A stretch of 33,627 nt of DNA from Mycobacterium hubeiense (GTDB taxonomy: Bacteria > Actinomycetota > Actinomycetes > Mycobacteriales > Mycobacteriaceae): NCBI RefSeq assembly GCF_002838065.1, contig NZ_PIZU01000047.1:1-33627 (forward strand), given 5' to 3'. Positions 1 to 8,987 of this stretch are shown one piece after another. The notes under the pieces are model-generated. The model had not been told where the DNA came from. It saw nothing but the letters and a program-made list of their open reading frames with translations, and made no database searches. A program made the translations under genes and the position numbers. Numbering within the stretch: position 1 is the stretch's first letter; every line of letters starts with the position of its first letter.

Positions 1-1076
1 TCGTGTCGGCGGTACCGGGCGCCGAGGCGACGGTGCTCGACGACCTCGGCGACGACGCGCTGCTGCACCTGCCCGGCGCGCTGATTCTGGTCGGCGAACG
101 CTTGGCCACCAGCCCCGGCGCGCTGTCCGCGGCGAGCCGGCTAGCGGCGAAAACCGGTGCGCGGCTGGCATGGATCCCGCGGCGTGCCGGTGAACGCGGC
201 GCGCTGGAAGCCGGCGCGCTTCCCGACCTGCTGCCCGGCGGGCGCCCGGTCGCGGATGCGACGGCGCGTGAACAGACCGCCTCGGCCTGGAACGTCGCCG
301 ACCTGCCGAGGACGCGCGGACGCGACACCGCCGCGATGCTGGCCGCGGCGCACGCAGGTGAACTCGGCGCGCTGCTCGTCGGCGGGGTCGAGCCCGCCGA
401 TCTCCCCGACCCCGCCGCTGCCCTGGCCGCCCTGGAGGCGGTGCCGTTCGTGGTCAGCCTCGAACTCCGCGAAAGCGCGGTGACCGAACTCGCCGACGTA
501 GTGTTCCCCGTCGCCCCGGTGGCCGAGAAGGCAGGCTCGTTTGTCAACTGGGAGGGCCGGATTCGGCCGTTCGACGTCGCACTGCAGACCAACGCGATTC
601 CGGACCTGCGGGTGCTGCATTTCCTGGCCGACGAGATCGGCGTGGATCTCGGCCTGCCCAGCGCGCTGGCCGCAGGCGAGGAACTCGCCCGGCTCGGCCT
701 GTGGGCCGGCGAACGGCCGCACCCGCCGACCGTGACGGCTCCGCGTCCACCACAGCCCGGGCCGGGTCAGGCGGTGCTGGCGAGCTGGCGGATGCTGCTC
801 GACGCCGGGCGCCTTCAAGACGGCGAACCATACCTGGCCGGCACCGCCCGAAACCCGGTCGCACGGCTGGCCCCCGCCACGGCCGCCGAAATCGGTGCGG
901 CCGAGGGCGATCTGATCACGATCGGCACCGAACGCGGCGAAATCGTGCTGCCCCTGGCCGTCACCGACATGGCCGAGCGCGTCGTGTGGTTGCCGCAGAA
1001 TTCGGCGGGCTCCGCCGTGCACCAGCAGCTCGGTGCGCCCGCGGGTGCGGTGGTATCGATCGGGAGGGCGTCATGA
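1..1076 (+). CDS. nuoG: NADH-quinone oxidoreductase subunit G, C-terminal part (5' end outside window)
   Basis: This is the C-terminal 357 or so residues of NuoG, the large iron-sulphur subunit of the peripheral arm of respiratory complex I, which passes electrons from NADH towards quinone. The part visible is the molybdopterin-oxidoreductase-like region that in NuoG has lost its own catalysis. It contains the family features AEKAGSFVNWEGR (around residue 175) and a closing beta-barrel segment ending in NSAGSAVHQQLGAPAGAVVSI. The iron-sulphur binding N-terminus lies upstream of the window. The stop codon overlaps the nuoH start in an ATGA junction, so translational coupling is likely. The reading frame is open from base 1 with no start of its own. 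The identity rests on this sequence together with the unbroken nuoH-N series that follows. Confidence 0.95.
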   Translation, partial: VSAVPGAEATVLDDLGDDALLHLPGALILVGERLATSPGALSAASRLAAKTGARLAWIPRRAGERGALEAGALPDLLPGGRPVADATAREQTASAWNVADLPRTRGRDTAAMLAAAHAGELGALLVGGVEPADLPDPAAALAALEAVPFVVSLELRESAVTELADVVFPVAPVAEKAGSFVNWEGRIRPFDVALQTNAIPDLRVLHFLADEIGVDLGLPSALAAGEELARLGLWAGERPHPPTVTAPRPPQPGPGQAVLASWRMLLDAGRLQDGEPYLAGTARNPVARLAPATAAEIGAAEGDLITIGTERGEIVLPLAVTDMAERVVWLPQNSAGSAVHQQLGAPAGAVVSIGRAS

Positions 1077-2302
1077 CACATCCCGATCCCACTCTCTTCG
1101 GGCACGACCCCTGGTGGCTCATCCTCGCCAAGGCCATCGGCATCTTTGTCTTCCTGCTTCTCACCGTGCTGGCGGCGATCCTGATCGAACGCAAGCTGCT
1201 GGGCCGGATGCAGATGCGGTTCGGGCCCAACCGGGTTGGGCCGCACGGCCTGCTGCAGTCGTTGGCCGACGGCATCAAGCTCGCTCTGAAGGAAGGCATC
1301 ACCCCGGCTGGCGTCGACAAACCCGTGTACCTTCTCGCGCCGGTCATTTCGGTCATCCCCGCGTTCATGGCGTTCGCGGTGATACCCATGGGCGGCGAGG
1401 TGTCGGTGTTCGGACACCGCACACCGCTGCAATTGACCGACCTGGCCGTCGCCGTGCTCTACATCCTCGCCGTCACCTCCATCGGGGTGTACGGCATCGT
1501 GCTGGCGGGCTGGGCGTCCGGCTCCACCTACCCGCTGCTGGGTGGATTGCGTTCGAGCGCGCAGGTGATCTCCTACGAGATCGCGATGGCGCTGTCCTTC
1601 GCGGCGGTCTTCCTCTACGCCGGCACGATGTCGACGTCCGGGATCGTCGCCGCGCAAGATGGCACCTGGTTCGTCTTCCTGCTGATCCCCTCGTTCCTGG
1701 TCTACGTGACGTCGATGGTCGGTGAAACGAATCGCGCCCCATTCGATTTGCCCGAGGCCGAGGGCGAGCTGGTCGGCGGGTTCCACACCGAGTACTCGTC
1801 GCTGAAGTTCGCCATGTTCATGCTGGCCGAGTACGTCAACATGACCACCGTCTCTGCGCTGGCCACCACGATGTTCCTCGGCGGGTGGCACGCCCCGTGG
1901 CCCATCAACATCTGGGATGGCGCCAACAGCGGGTGGTGGCCGCTGCTCTGGTTCACCGCCAAGGTCTGGGCGTTTTTGTTCCTCTTCTTCTGGCTGCGCG
2001 CCACCCTGCCCCGGATGCGCTACGACCAGTTCATGGCGCTGGGCTGGAAGATCCTGATCCCTACGTCGCTGGCCTGGATCATGGTCGTCGCCACCACCCG
2101 CAGCCTGCGCAGCGAGGGCTACCAATTGTGGGCCACCGCGCTGCTCGGAATCGGTGTGGTGACCGCACTCGTTCTCGCTGTCGCGCTGTGGCGAGCGTTG
2201 CGGGCCAGAGCCGTACGGAGAATCCCGGAGCAAGTGAGCGACGCCGGCGCGTACCCGGTGCCGCCGCTGCCGACGGCCACAAAGGAGCCCGCCGATGCCT
2301 AA
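1073..2302 (+). CDS. nuoH: NADH-quinone oxidoreductase subunit H
   Basis: NuoH is the membrane subunit that docks the peripheral arm and forms the quinone-binding chamber of complex I. The 409-residue product has about eight to nine hydrophobic helices. It shows the family signatures ERKLLGRMQMRFGPNRVGP near residue 40 and the acidic quinone-site loop ETNRAPFDLPEAEGELVGGF around residues 220-240, followed by the HTEYSS segment. The C-terminal tail after the last helix is longer than in E. coli NuoH (about 325 residues), as is usual in actinobacteria. The ATG at 1073 is chosen because it overlaps the nuoG stop and gives the expected N-terminus. The end overlaps nuoI by 8 bases. No internal promoter is apparent, so expression probably comes from the upstream nuo promoter. 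Confidence 0.97.
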   Translation: MTHPDPTLFGHDPWWLILAKAIGIFVFLLLTVLAAILIERKLLGRMQMRFGPNRVGPHGLLQSLADGIKLALKEGITPAGVDKPVYLLAPVISVIPAFMAFAVIPMGGEVSVFGHRTPLQLTDLAVAVLYILAVTSIGVYGIVLAGWASGSTYPLLGGLRSSAQVISYEIAMALSFAAVFLYAGTMSTSGIVAAQDGTWFVFLLIPSFLVYVTSMVGETNRAPFDLPEAEGELVGGFHTEYSSLKFAMFMLAEYVNMTTVSALATTMFLGGWHAPWPINIWDGANSGWWPLLWFTAKVWAFLFLFFWLRATLPRMRYDQFMALGWKILIPTSLAWIMVVATTRSLRSEGYQLWATALLGIGVVTALVLAVALWRALRARAVRRIPEQVSDAGAYPVPPLPTATKEPADA

Positions 2303-2819
2303 ATTCCTCGACGCCATAAAGGGTTTCGGTGTCACGTTCGGCACCATGTTCAAAAAGCCTGTCACCGAACAGTATCCGGAGCACCCGGGCCCCGTCGCGC
2401 CGCGTTACCACGGCCGACATCAGCTCAACCGATATCCCGACGGACTGGAAAAGTGCATCGGATGCGAACTGTGCGCGTGGGCCTGCCCCGCCGACGCCAT
2501 CTACGTCGAAGGCGCGGATAACACTGAGGAGGAACGCTATTCGCCCGGCGAACGCTACGGCCGCGTCTACCAGATCAACTACCTGCGCTGTATCGGTTGC
2601 GGTTTGTGTATCGAAGCATGCCCCACCCGCGCACTGACGATGACCAACGACTACGAGATGGCCGACGACAATCGGGCAGACCTGATCTGGGGTAAGGACA
2701 AGCTGCTCGCCCCACTGCAACCGGGCATGCAACCGCCGCCACATCCGATGGCGCCGGGCACCACAGACGAGGACTACTACCTAGGCAAGATCGGCCCCCT
2801 GACGGAGGACGTGCGGTGA
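2295..2819 (+). CDS. nuoI: NADH-quinone oxidoreductase subunit I (2x[4Fe-4S] ferredoxin)
   Basis: NuoI carries the two tetranuclear clusters (N6a and N6b) that relay electrons within the peripheral arm towards the terminal cluster N2. The 174-residue protein has two clear CxxCxxCxxxCP motifs, CIGCELCAWACP and CIGCGLCIEACP, about 39 residues apart, with the family motif RYHGRHQLNRYPDGLEKC just before the first. The ATG at 2295 lies inside the last codons of nuoH, 8 bases before that gene ends. A good ribosome binding site, AAAGGAG at 2281-2287, is itself within nuoH. The 3' end overlaps nuoJ in a GTGA junction. Nothing is unusual for an actinobacterial NuoI. Confidence 0.97.
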   Translation: MPKFLDAIKGFGVTFGTMFKKPVTEQYPEHPGPVAPRYHGRHQLNRYPDGLEKCIGCELCAWACPADAIYVEGADNTEEERYSPGERYGRVYQINYLRCIGCGLCIEACPTRALTMTNDYEMADDNRADLIWGKDKLLAPLQPGMQPPPHPMAPGTTDEDYYLGKIGPLTEDVR

Positions 2820-3586
2820 CGGCCGACGTCGCGCTGTTGGCCGCCGAGGGCGCGGCACGCACGTCGACGTCTGAGGCGGTGCTGTTCTGGGTACTCGGTG
2901 CCGTCGCCCTGGTGGGTGCGATCGGTGTTGTCGCCGCACCCAAGGCCGTGTACTCAGCGGTGTTCTTGGCCATGACGATGATCGTGCTCGCGGTGCTCTA
3001 CATCGCTCAGGAAGCACTCTTCCTCGGTGTGGTGCAGGTGGTGGTGTACACCGGCGCGGTGATGATGCTGTTCTTGTTCGTGTTGATGCTCATCGGGGTG
3101 GACACGTCCGAGTCGCTAGTGGAAACGCTACGCGGACAACGGGTTGCAGCCATAGCGGCCGGCGTCGGCTTCGGCGTGCTGTTGATCGCCGGAATCGGCA
3201 ATGTGTCCGTGATGGGGTTCACCGGCCTGCCGGAGGCCAACACCAATTACAACGTCGAAGGGCTCGCCGCGCTGATCTTCACCCGGTATCTGTGGGCGTT
3301 CGAACTGACCGGCGCACTGCTGATCACCGCCGCGTTGGGGGCGATGGTGCTGGCGCACCGGGAGCGCTTCGAGCGTCGCAAGTCTCAACGCGAACTTGCC
3401 ATCGAACGGTTCCGCGCGGGTGGACACCCCACGCCGATGCCCAGTTCTGGTGTGTATGCCCGCAACAACGCCGTCGACGTGCCCGCGCGGCTTCCAAACG
3501 GCTCGGCCTCCGAACTGTCCGTCAGCGCGATCCTGCGGCGACGTGGTGTCCCGACCTCGACCGACGGTGAGAGCGGTGAGCGATGA
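2816..3586 (+). CDS. nuoJ: NADH-quinone oxidoreductase subunit J
   Basis: NuoJ is a small membrane subunit of the proton-translocating arm of complex I, next to NuoH, NuoK and NuoN. The 256-residue product has five hydrophobic segments in its first 180 residues and the conserved third-helix region VVQVVVYTGAVMMLFLFVLML, which in the family includes the pi-bulge residues involved in coupling. The C-terminal 75 residues are hydrophilic and proline/serine rich, a tail seen in mycobacterial NuoJ but absent from the shorter enterobacterial form. The start is a GTG that overlaps the nuoI stop (GTGA). The end overlaps nuoK (ATGA). Confidence 0.95.
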   Translation: MTADVALLAAEGAARTSTSEAVLFWVLGAVALVGAIGVVAAPKAVYSAVFLAMTMIVLAVLYIAQEALFLGVVQVVVYTGAVMMLFLFVLMLIGVDTSESLVETLRGQRVAAIAAGVGFGVLLIAGIGNVSVMGFTGLPEANTNYNVEGLAALIFTRYLWAFELTGALLITAALGAMVLAHRERFERRKSQRELAIERFRAGGHPTPMPSSGVYARNNAVDVPARLPNGSASELSVSAILRRRGVPTSTDGESGER

Positions 3587-3882
3587 ACCCAGATAACTAT
3601 CTGTACTTGTCGGCGCTGTTGTTCACCATTGGCGCCGCTGGAGTTCTGTTGCGCCGCAACGCGATCGTCATGTTCATGTGCATCGAGCTGATGCTCAATG
3701 CCTGCAATCTGGCATTCGTCGCGTTCTCCCGCATGCACGGCCACCTCGACGGCCAGGTGGTGGCGTTCTTCACCATGGTGGTCGCCGCTTGCGAAGTGGT
3801 CGTCGGCCTGGCGATCATCATGACCATCTTCCGCACCCGAAAGTCGGCCTCGGTCGACGACGCCAGCCTGCTGAAACACTAG
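3583..3882 (+). CDS. nuoK: NADH-quinone oxidoreductase subunit K
   Basis: NuoK is the small three-helix membrane subunit of complex I, an MrpC homologue that supplies two buried glutamates to the proton channel. The 99-residue product has the expected length and the two family acidic residues in membrane helices, in FMCIELMLNACNLAF (residues 29-43) and VVAACEVVVGLAI (residues 66-78). The ATG at 3583 overlaps the nuoJ stop codon. Only two bases separate its stop from the nuoL start. The arrangement indicates tightly coupled translation within the operon. Confidence 0.97.
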   Translation: MNPDNYLYLSALLFTIGAAGVLLRRNAIVMFMCIELMLNACNLAFVAFSRMHGHLDGQVVAFFTMVVAACEVVVGLAIIMTIFRTRKSASVDDASLLKH

Positions 3883-3884
3883 CC

Positions 3885-5768
3885 ATGACGACGCTTGTGT
3901 GGCTGGTGATCGCGCTCCCGGCGGCGAGCGCGGCGGTGCTGCTGCTCGCCGGCCGACGCTCCGATTCCTGGGGGCATCTGCTGGGCTGTGCGTCGGCGCT
4001 GGCGTCCTTCGCGGTCGGGGCGGTGCTGTTCGTCGACATGGTCGGCCACGACGCCGAGCACCGCACCACGGCCGAGACCCTGTTCTCCTGGGTGCCGGTG
4101 GCCGGGCTTCAGGTGGACTTCGGGCTGCAACTCGACCAGCTGTCAATGTGTTTCGTGCTGCTGATCACCGGCGTCGGCTCGCTGATCCACATCTACTCCG
4201 TCGGCTACATGGCCGAGGACCCCGACCGGCGCCGGTTTTTCGCCTACCTGAACCTGTTCCTGGCCGCGATGCTCCTGCTCGTGCTCGCCGACAACTATCT
4301 CGGCCTGTACGTCGGATGGGAAGGCGTCGGTCTCGCGTCATACCTGCTGATCGGCTTCTGGCAACACAAGCCATCGGCGGCCACCGCCGCCAAAAAGGCC
4401 TTTGTGGTCAACCGAGTCGGCGACGTCGGCCTCGCACTGGCGATGTTTGTGATGTTCAGCTATATCGGCTCCATCTCGTTCGCCGACGTCTTCAGTGCCG
4501 CACCGGGTTTGAGCGAGGGCGCGCTGACCGCGATCGGGTTGCTGCTGCTGTTGGCGGCGTGCGGCAAATCCGCGCAGGTGCCGCTGCAGTCCTGGCTGGG
4601 CGACGCGATGGAAGGCCCGACCCCCGTCTCGGCGCTGATCCACGCGGCCACCATGGTGACCGCGGGCGTCTATCTGATTGTGCGGTCCGGACCGGTGTTC
4701 GACCTTGCGCCGCACGCGCAGACGGGCGTGGTGATCGTCGGCGCGGTGACGCTGCTGTTCGGTGCGATCGTCGGCTGCGCCAAGGACGACATCAAGAAAG
4801 CCCTTGCTGCATCGACGATGTCGCAGATCGGTTACATGGTGCTGGCCGCCGGGCTGGGCCCGGCCGGCTACGCCTTCGCCATCCTGCACCTGCTCACCCA
4901 CGGCTTCTTCAAGGCCGGCTTGTTCCTCGGCGCCGGCTCCGTCATGCACGCGATGAACGACGAAGTGAACATGCGCCGCTACGGCGGGCTACGCACCGTC
5001 CTGCCGATCACCTACGTCACATTCGGGCTCGGCTATCTGGCCATCATCGGGGTGCCGCCGCTGGCGGGGTTCTTCTCCAAGGACGCCATCATCGAGACCG
5101 CGCTCGGTGCCGGCGGCGTCCGGGGCGTCCTGCTCGGCGGAGCGGCGCTGCTCGGCGCCGGTATCACCGCGTTCTACATGACCAGGGTGATGCTGATGAC
5201 GTTCTTCGGCGAAAAACGTTGGGCGTCAGACACACATCCGCATGAGGCGCCAAAGGTGATGACCTGGCCGATGATCCTGCTGGCCGTCGGCTCGGTGGCG
5301 TCCGGCGGACTGCTGGCCATCGGCGGCACACTCGAGCACTGGCTTGAACCCGTCGTCGGCACCCACGAGGCCCACCACGTCATGCCGGTGTGGGTGGCGA
5401 CCACGATCATCCTGGCGACCGTGGCGGTCGGTATCGCGATCGCCTACCGCATGTACGGCAGCCGGCCGGTGCCCGAGGAAGCGCCCGCGGGCTCGGTATT
5501 CGCGGTGGCTGCGCGCAAGGACCTTTATGGTGATGCCTTCAACGAGGGCGTGTTCATGCGGCCTGGGCAGCTGCTCACCGAGGGGCTGGTGGAGGTCGAC
5601 GACCGCGGCGTCGACGGCGCTGCAAGCGGTTTGGCCGCCCTGGTCGCCCGGACCTCAAACGGTATGCGGCAGCTGCAAACCGGCTTCGCCCGCTCGTACG
5701 CCCTGTCGATGCTGGCCGGTGCGGCCCTGGTGGTCGCCGCGATCCTGGCGGTGCAACTGTGGTCATGA
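3885..5768 (+). CDS. nuoL: NADH-quinone oxidoreductase subunit L (antiporter-like)
   Basis: NuoL is the distal antiporter-like proton-pumping subunit of complex I, with a long lateral helix that spans the membrane arm. The 627-residue product matches the family length. Visible family elements are LDQLSMCFVLLITGVGSLIH, the WEGVGLASYLLIGFW helix with its key glutamate (around residue 145), the broken-helix segment GKSAQVPLQSWLGDAMEGPT with the conserved lysine, and HLLTHGFFKAGLFLGAGSVM. The frame is open well upstream, but ATG 3885 is selected because it lies 2 bases after the nuoK stop and gives the normal hydrophobic N-terminus. The 3' end overlaps nuoM (ATGA at 5765). Confidence 0.97.
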   Translation: MTTLVWLVIALPAASAAVLLLAGRRSDSWGHLLGCASALASFAVGAVLFVDMVGHDAEHRTTAETLFSWVPVAGLQVDFGLQLDQLSMCFVLLITGVGSLIHIYSVGYMAEDPDRRRFFAYLNLFLAAMLLLVLADNYLGLYVGWEGVGLASYLLIGFWQHKPSAATAAKKAFVVNRVGDVGLALAMFVMFSYIGSISFADVFSAAPGLSEGALTAIGLLLLLAACGKSAQVPLQSWLGDAMEGPTPVSALIHAATMVTAGVYLIVRSGPVFDLAPHAQTGVVIVGAVTLLFGAIVGCAKDDIKKALAASTMSQIGYMVLAAGLGPAGYAFAILHLLTHGFFKAGLFLGAGSVMHAMNDEVNMRRYGGLRTVLPITYVTFGLGYLAIIGVPPLAGFFSKDAIIETALGAGGVRGVLLGGAALLGAGITAFYMTRVMLMTFFGEKRWASDTHPHEAPKVMTWPMILLAVGSVASGGLLAIGGTLEHWLEPVVGTHEAHHVMPVWVATTIILATVAVGIAIAYRMYGSRPVPEEAPAGSVFAVAARKDLYGDAFNEGVFMRPGQLLTEGLVEVDDRGVDGAASGLAALVARTSNGMRQLQTGFARSYALSMLAGAALVVAAILAVQLWS

Positions 5769-7315
5769 CCTTCCCCTGGCTGACCGTGCTGTGGGCGGTG
5801 CCGATGCTCGGCGCCGGTCTGGTGATGCTGGCGCCGACGGCGCACCGCACGGCCGCGAAGTGGGTCGCGCTGACGGTGTCGTTGGTGGTACTGGTGCTCG
5901 CGGTGGTGCTGGCGGTGCGGTTCGATCCCGGCGGGGAGCAGTATCAGTTCGTCGAATCCCACACGTGGATACCGTCGTTCGGTACTGGCTACATCCTCGG
6001 GATCGACGGCATCGCACTGGCCCTGGTGCTGCTCACCGCCGTGCTGGTGCCCATTCTCATCATCGCGGGCTGGAACGACGCGGCCGAGCAGGGCCGATCG
6101 GTTCAGACGTATCTGGCGCTGACGCTGGCCGTCGAGGGCATGGTGCTCATGTCGTTGATCGCGCTGGACGTGCTGCTGTTCTACGTCTTCTTCGAGGCCA
6201 TGCTGATCCCGATGTACTTCCTCATCGGCGGGTTCGGCGGCGAGAACAGATCTAAAGCAGCGGTGAAGTTCTTGCTGTACAACCTGTTCGGCGGCCTGAT
6301 CATGCTCGCCGCGGTGATCGGCCTGTATGTGATGACCGCGCAGAGCGACGCCTTCGACGGCGGCACCTTCGACTTCCGCCAGATCGTCGCCGCGGTGTCG
6401 GCCGGCCAATTCGTCGTCAACCCCGCGATTGTGAACCTGCTGTTCGTTGGCTTCATGTTCGCGTTTGCGGTCAAGGCTCCGCTGTGGCCGTTCCATCGCT
6501 GGCTGCCCGACGCTGCGGTGGAGGCCACCCCGGCTAGCGCGGTGCTGATGATGGCGGTGATGGACAAGGTCGGCACGTTCGGCATGCTGCGCTACTGCCT
6601 GCAGTTGTTTCCTGACGCGTCAACCTATTTCCGGCCGCTGATCATCACGCTGGCCGTGATCGGCATTGTGTACGGCGCGATCGTGGCGATCGGCCAGACC
6701 GACGTCATGCGGTTGATCGCCTATACGTCGATCTCCCACTTCGGGTTCATCATCCTCGGCATCTTCGTGATGACCAGCCAGGGCCAGGCGGGCTCCACGC
6801 TGTACATGATCAACCACGGCATCTCCACCGCCGCCCTGTTCCTGATCGCCGGATTCCTGGTGTCGCGCCGCGGAACCCGGCTCATCAACGCCTACGGCGG
6901 CGTACAGAAGGTCGCGCCGGTGCTGGCGGGCACGTTCCTGGTCGCCGGTCTGGCCACGCTGTCGCTGCCCGGGCTGGCACCGTTCATCAGCGAATTCCTG
7001 GTTCTGGTCGGCACATTCACGCGCTACCCGGTGTTCGCCGTATTCGCCGCCAGCGCACTGGTGCTCTCGGCGATCTACATTCTGTGGGCCTATCAACGGA
7101 TGATGGGCGGCCCGGTCAAAGAGGACAACGAGCGGCTGCGTGATCTGGTGCCCCGTGAAATCGTTGTCGTCGCACCGCTGATCGCACTGCTGCTCGTGCT
7201 CGGTGTCTATCCCAAACCCGCACTCGACGTGATCAACCCCGCCGTCACCCACACCTTGACGACGATCAATCAGCCCGATCCGGCACCCCGGATGGCGGAA
7301 GGCCCCGCGCGATGA
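5765..7315 (+). CDS. nuoM: NADH-quinone oxidoreductase subunit M (antiporter-like)
   Basis: NuoM is the middle antiporter-like proton-pumping subunit of complex I. The 516-residue product is of normal length and shows the helix VLLFYVFFEAMLIPMYFLIG with its essential glutamate, the discontinuous-helix motif VKAPLWPFHRWLPDAAVEAT with the conserved lysine, and a second channel region in NHGISTAALFLIAGFL. ATG 5765 forms an ATGA junction with the nuoL stop. A GTG six bases upstream (5759) would add only two residues and is less likely. The gene overlaps nuoN by four bases. Confidence 0.97.
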   Translation: MTFPWLTVLWAVPMLGAGLVMLAPTAHRTAAKWVALTVSLVVLVLAVVLAVRFDPGGEQYQFVESHTWIPSFGTGYILGIDGIALALVLLTAVLVPILIIAGWNDAAEQGRSVQTYLALTLAVEGMVLMSLIALDVLLFYVFFEAMLIPMYFLIGGFGGENRSKAAVKFLLYNLFGGLIMLAAVIGLYVMTAQSDAFDGGTFDFRQIVAAVSAGQFVVNPAIVNLLFVGFMFAFAVKAPLWPFHRWLPDAAVEATPASAVLMMAVMDKVGTFGMLRYCLQLFPDASTYFRPLIITLAVIGIVYGAIVAIGQTDVMRLIAYTSISHFGFIILGIFVMTSQGQAGSTLYMINHGISTAALFLIAGFLVSRRGTRLINAYGGVQKVAPVLAGTFLVAGLATLSLPGLAPFISEFLVLVGTFTRYPVFAVFAASALVLSAIYILWAYQRMMGGPVKEDNERLRDLVPREIVVVAPLIALLLVLGVYPKPALDVINPAVTHTLTTINQPDPAPRMAEGPAR

Positions 7316-8901
7316 ACGATCGCATCAGCGTGTTCACCCCCAACGTCGAGTACGGCCTGCTCTCCCCCATGCTGATCGTCTTCGGGGTCGCCATCGCCGG
7401 AGTGCTCGTCGAAGCGTTCGTGCCGCGCAACGGCCGCTATCGCGCCCAATTGACCTTGGCCCTAGGCGGATCGGTGGCGGCGTTCGTCGCAGTGGTGCTG
7501 CTGGCGCGTGATCTGGGCGACGCCGTCGGCCACAGCGCCGTGCTCGGTGCCGTCGCCGTCGATGCCCCAGCGTTGTTCTTGCAGGGCACCATCCTGTTGG
7601 TCGCAATTCTCGGAATCCTGCTGATCGCCGAACGGCCGATCCCCGCGCGCGGCGACTCTGAACCGCCTTCCGGCGGCTTGGACGCGTTCACCCCGCAGGC
7701 GTCGGCGGTGGCCGGCAGCGTTGCCGAACAGGTGGCGGCCAAGGCCGCCGTGATGCAGACCGAGGTCTTTCCGCTGACGATGTTCGCGGTCGGCGGCATG
7801 CTGCTGTTCGGCGCCTCCGACGACCTGCTGACGATGTTCATCGCGTTGGAGGTGCTGTCGCTGCCGCTGTACCTGATGTGCGGGCTGGCCCGCCGGCGCC
7901 GCCTGCTGTCCCAAGAAGCAGCGCTGAAATACTTTCTGCTGGGTGCGTTTTCGTCGGCTTTCTTTCTCTACGGTGTCGCACTGCTCTACGGCTACGCCGG
8001 CACGCTCAGCCTCGACGGGATCGCCGCGGCAGTGGCGGACGGATCAGGTAAGACCTCGCTGGCCCTGATCGGCACCGGTCTGCTGCTGGTCGGTGTGCTG
8101 TTCAAAGTGGGTGCGGTGCCGTTCCATTCGTGGATTCCCGACGTCTACCAAGGCGCGCCCACACCGATCACCGCGTTCATGGCGGCGGCCACCAAGATCG
8201 CCGCGTTCGGCGCCATGCTGCGCATCTTTTACGTCGCGCTGCCCGAACTGCGCGACGACTGGCGGCCGGTGCTGTGGGCAGTGGCAATCCTGACCATGGT
8301 GATCGGCACGGTCACCGCGGTGACCCAGACGGACGTCAAACGGATGCTGGCCTATTCGGCGATCGCCCATACCGGGTTCATTTTGACCGGCGTCATCGCG
8401 GTGAATGAGGCTGGTTTGTCGTCGACGTTGTTCTATCTGTTCGCATACGGTTTCAGCACATTGGGCGCGTTCGCCGTGGTGGGATTGGTCCGCAACAGCG
8501 CCGGCGACGAGGACACCGCGATGGTCCGATGGGCGGGGCTGGGTCGTCGGTATCCCCTTGTCGGCGTGGTGTTCTCACTGTTCCTGTTGGCGTTCGCGGG
8601 CATCCCGCTGACCAGTGGCTTCGTCAGCAAGTTCGCGGTGTTCAAGGCGGCCGGCGAGGGCGGGGCCATCCCGCTGGTGATCGTCGGCGTCATCGCCAGC
8701 GCGGTGGCCGCTTACTTCTACGTGCGCGTCATCGTGTTGATGTTCTTCACCGATCCGCCCGACGATGCGCCCGAGGTCGTGGTGCCCAGCGTGATGACCA
8801 CCGCCGTCGTCACGGTGACCGCAGCCGTCACGTTCGCGCTGGGCGCGCTTCCGCAGCCGCTGCTGGACCTGGCCAACAACGCCGATCAGTTCCTGCGCTG
8901 A
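7312..8901 (+). CDS. nuoN: NADH-quinone oxidoreductase subunit N (antiporter-like)
   Basis: NuoN is the antiporter-like membrane subunit of complex I nearest the peripheral arm and the last gene of the operon. The 529-residue protein contains the helix FIALEVLSLPLYLMCGLARR, the lysine-bearing FKVGAVPFHSWIPDVYQGAP region and the C-terminal LTSGFVSKFAVFKAA segment. A hydrophilic insertion at roughly residues 105-145 (AERPIPARGDSEPPSGG and following) replaces the short loop of enterobacterial NuoN, as expected for actinobacteria. The start overlaps nuoM (ATGA at 7312). After its TGA stop there is a long imperfect hairpin and then a gene on the opposite strand, which marks the end of the operon. 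Confidence 0.97.
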   Translation: MNDRISVFTPNVEYGLLSPMLIVFGVAIAGVLVEAFVPRNGRYRAQLTLALGGSVAAFVAVVLLARDLGDAVGHSAVLGAVAVDAPALFLQGTILLVAILGILLIAERPIPARGDSEPPSGGLDAFTPQASAVAGSVAEQVAAKAAVMQTEVFPLTMFAVGGMLLFGASDDLLTMFIALEVLSLPLYLMCGLARRRRLLSQEAALKYFLLGAFSSAFFLYGVALLYGYAGTLSLDGIAAAVADGSGKTSLALIGTGLLLVGVLFKVGAVPFHSWIPDVYQGAPTPITAFMAAATKIAAFGAMLRIFYVALPELRDDWRPVLWAVAILTMVIGTVTAVTQTDVKRMLAYSAIAHTGFILTGVIAVNEAGLSSTLFYLFAYGFSTLGAFAVVGLVRNSAGDEDTAMVRWAGLGRRYPLVGVVFSLFLLAFAGIPLTSGFVSKFAVFKAAGEGGAIPLVIVGVIASAVAAYFYVRVIVLMFFTDPPDDAPEVVVPSVMTTAVVTVTAAVTFALGALPQPLLDLANNADQFLR

Positions 8902-8924
8902 GTCTGGTTGGCGAATTGCGCCTC

Positions 8925-8984
8925 GCGAGAAGACGCAGAATCGCACAATCCAGGGCTGGGTAACGCGATTCTCTGTCTGCTCGC
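8925..8984. terminator. Imperfect long hairpin between nuoN and convergent SDR gene
   Basis: Two 20-base arms (8925-8944 and 8965-8984) are complementary at 17 of 20 positions and flank a 20-base loop. The hairpin sits between the nuoN stop (8901) and the stop of the convergent SDR gene (8988), which is where a bidirectional terminator is expected. It has no T-run, which is common for mycobacterial terminators. Terminator function is inferred from position and structure. Confidence 0.5.
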
Positions 8985-8987
8985 AAG

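Noticed and set aside
815..2365. 516-codon open frame on the minus strand across nuoG/nuoH
   Set aside because: It is a shadow of high-GC coding DNA, rich in Arg, Gly and His, with no ribosome binding site or recognisable domain, opposite two certain genes.
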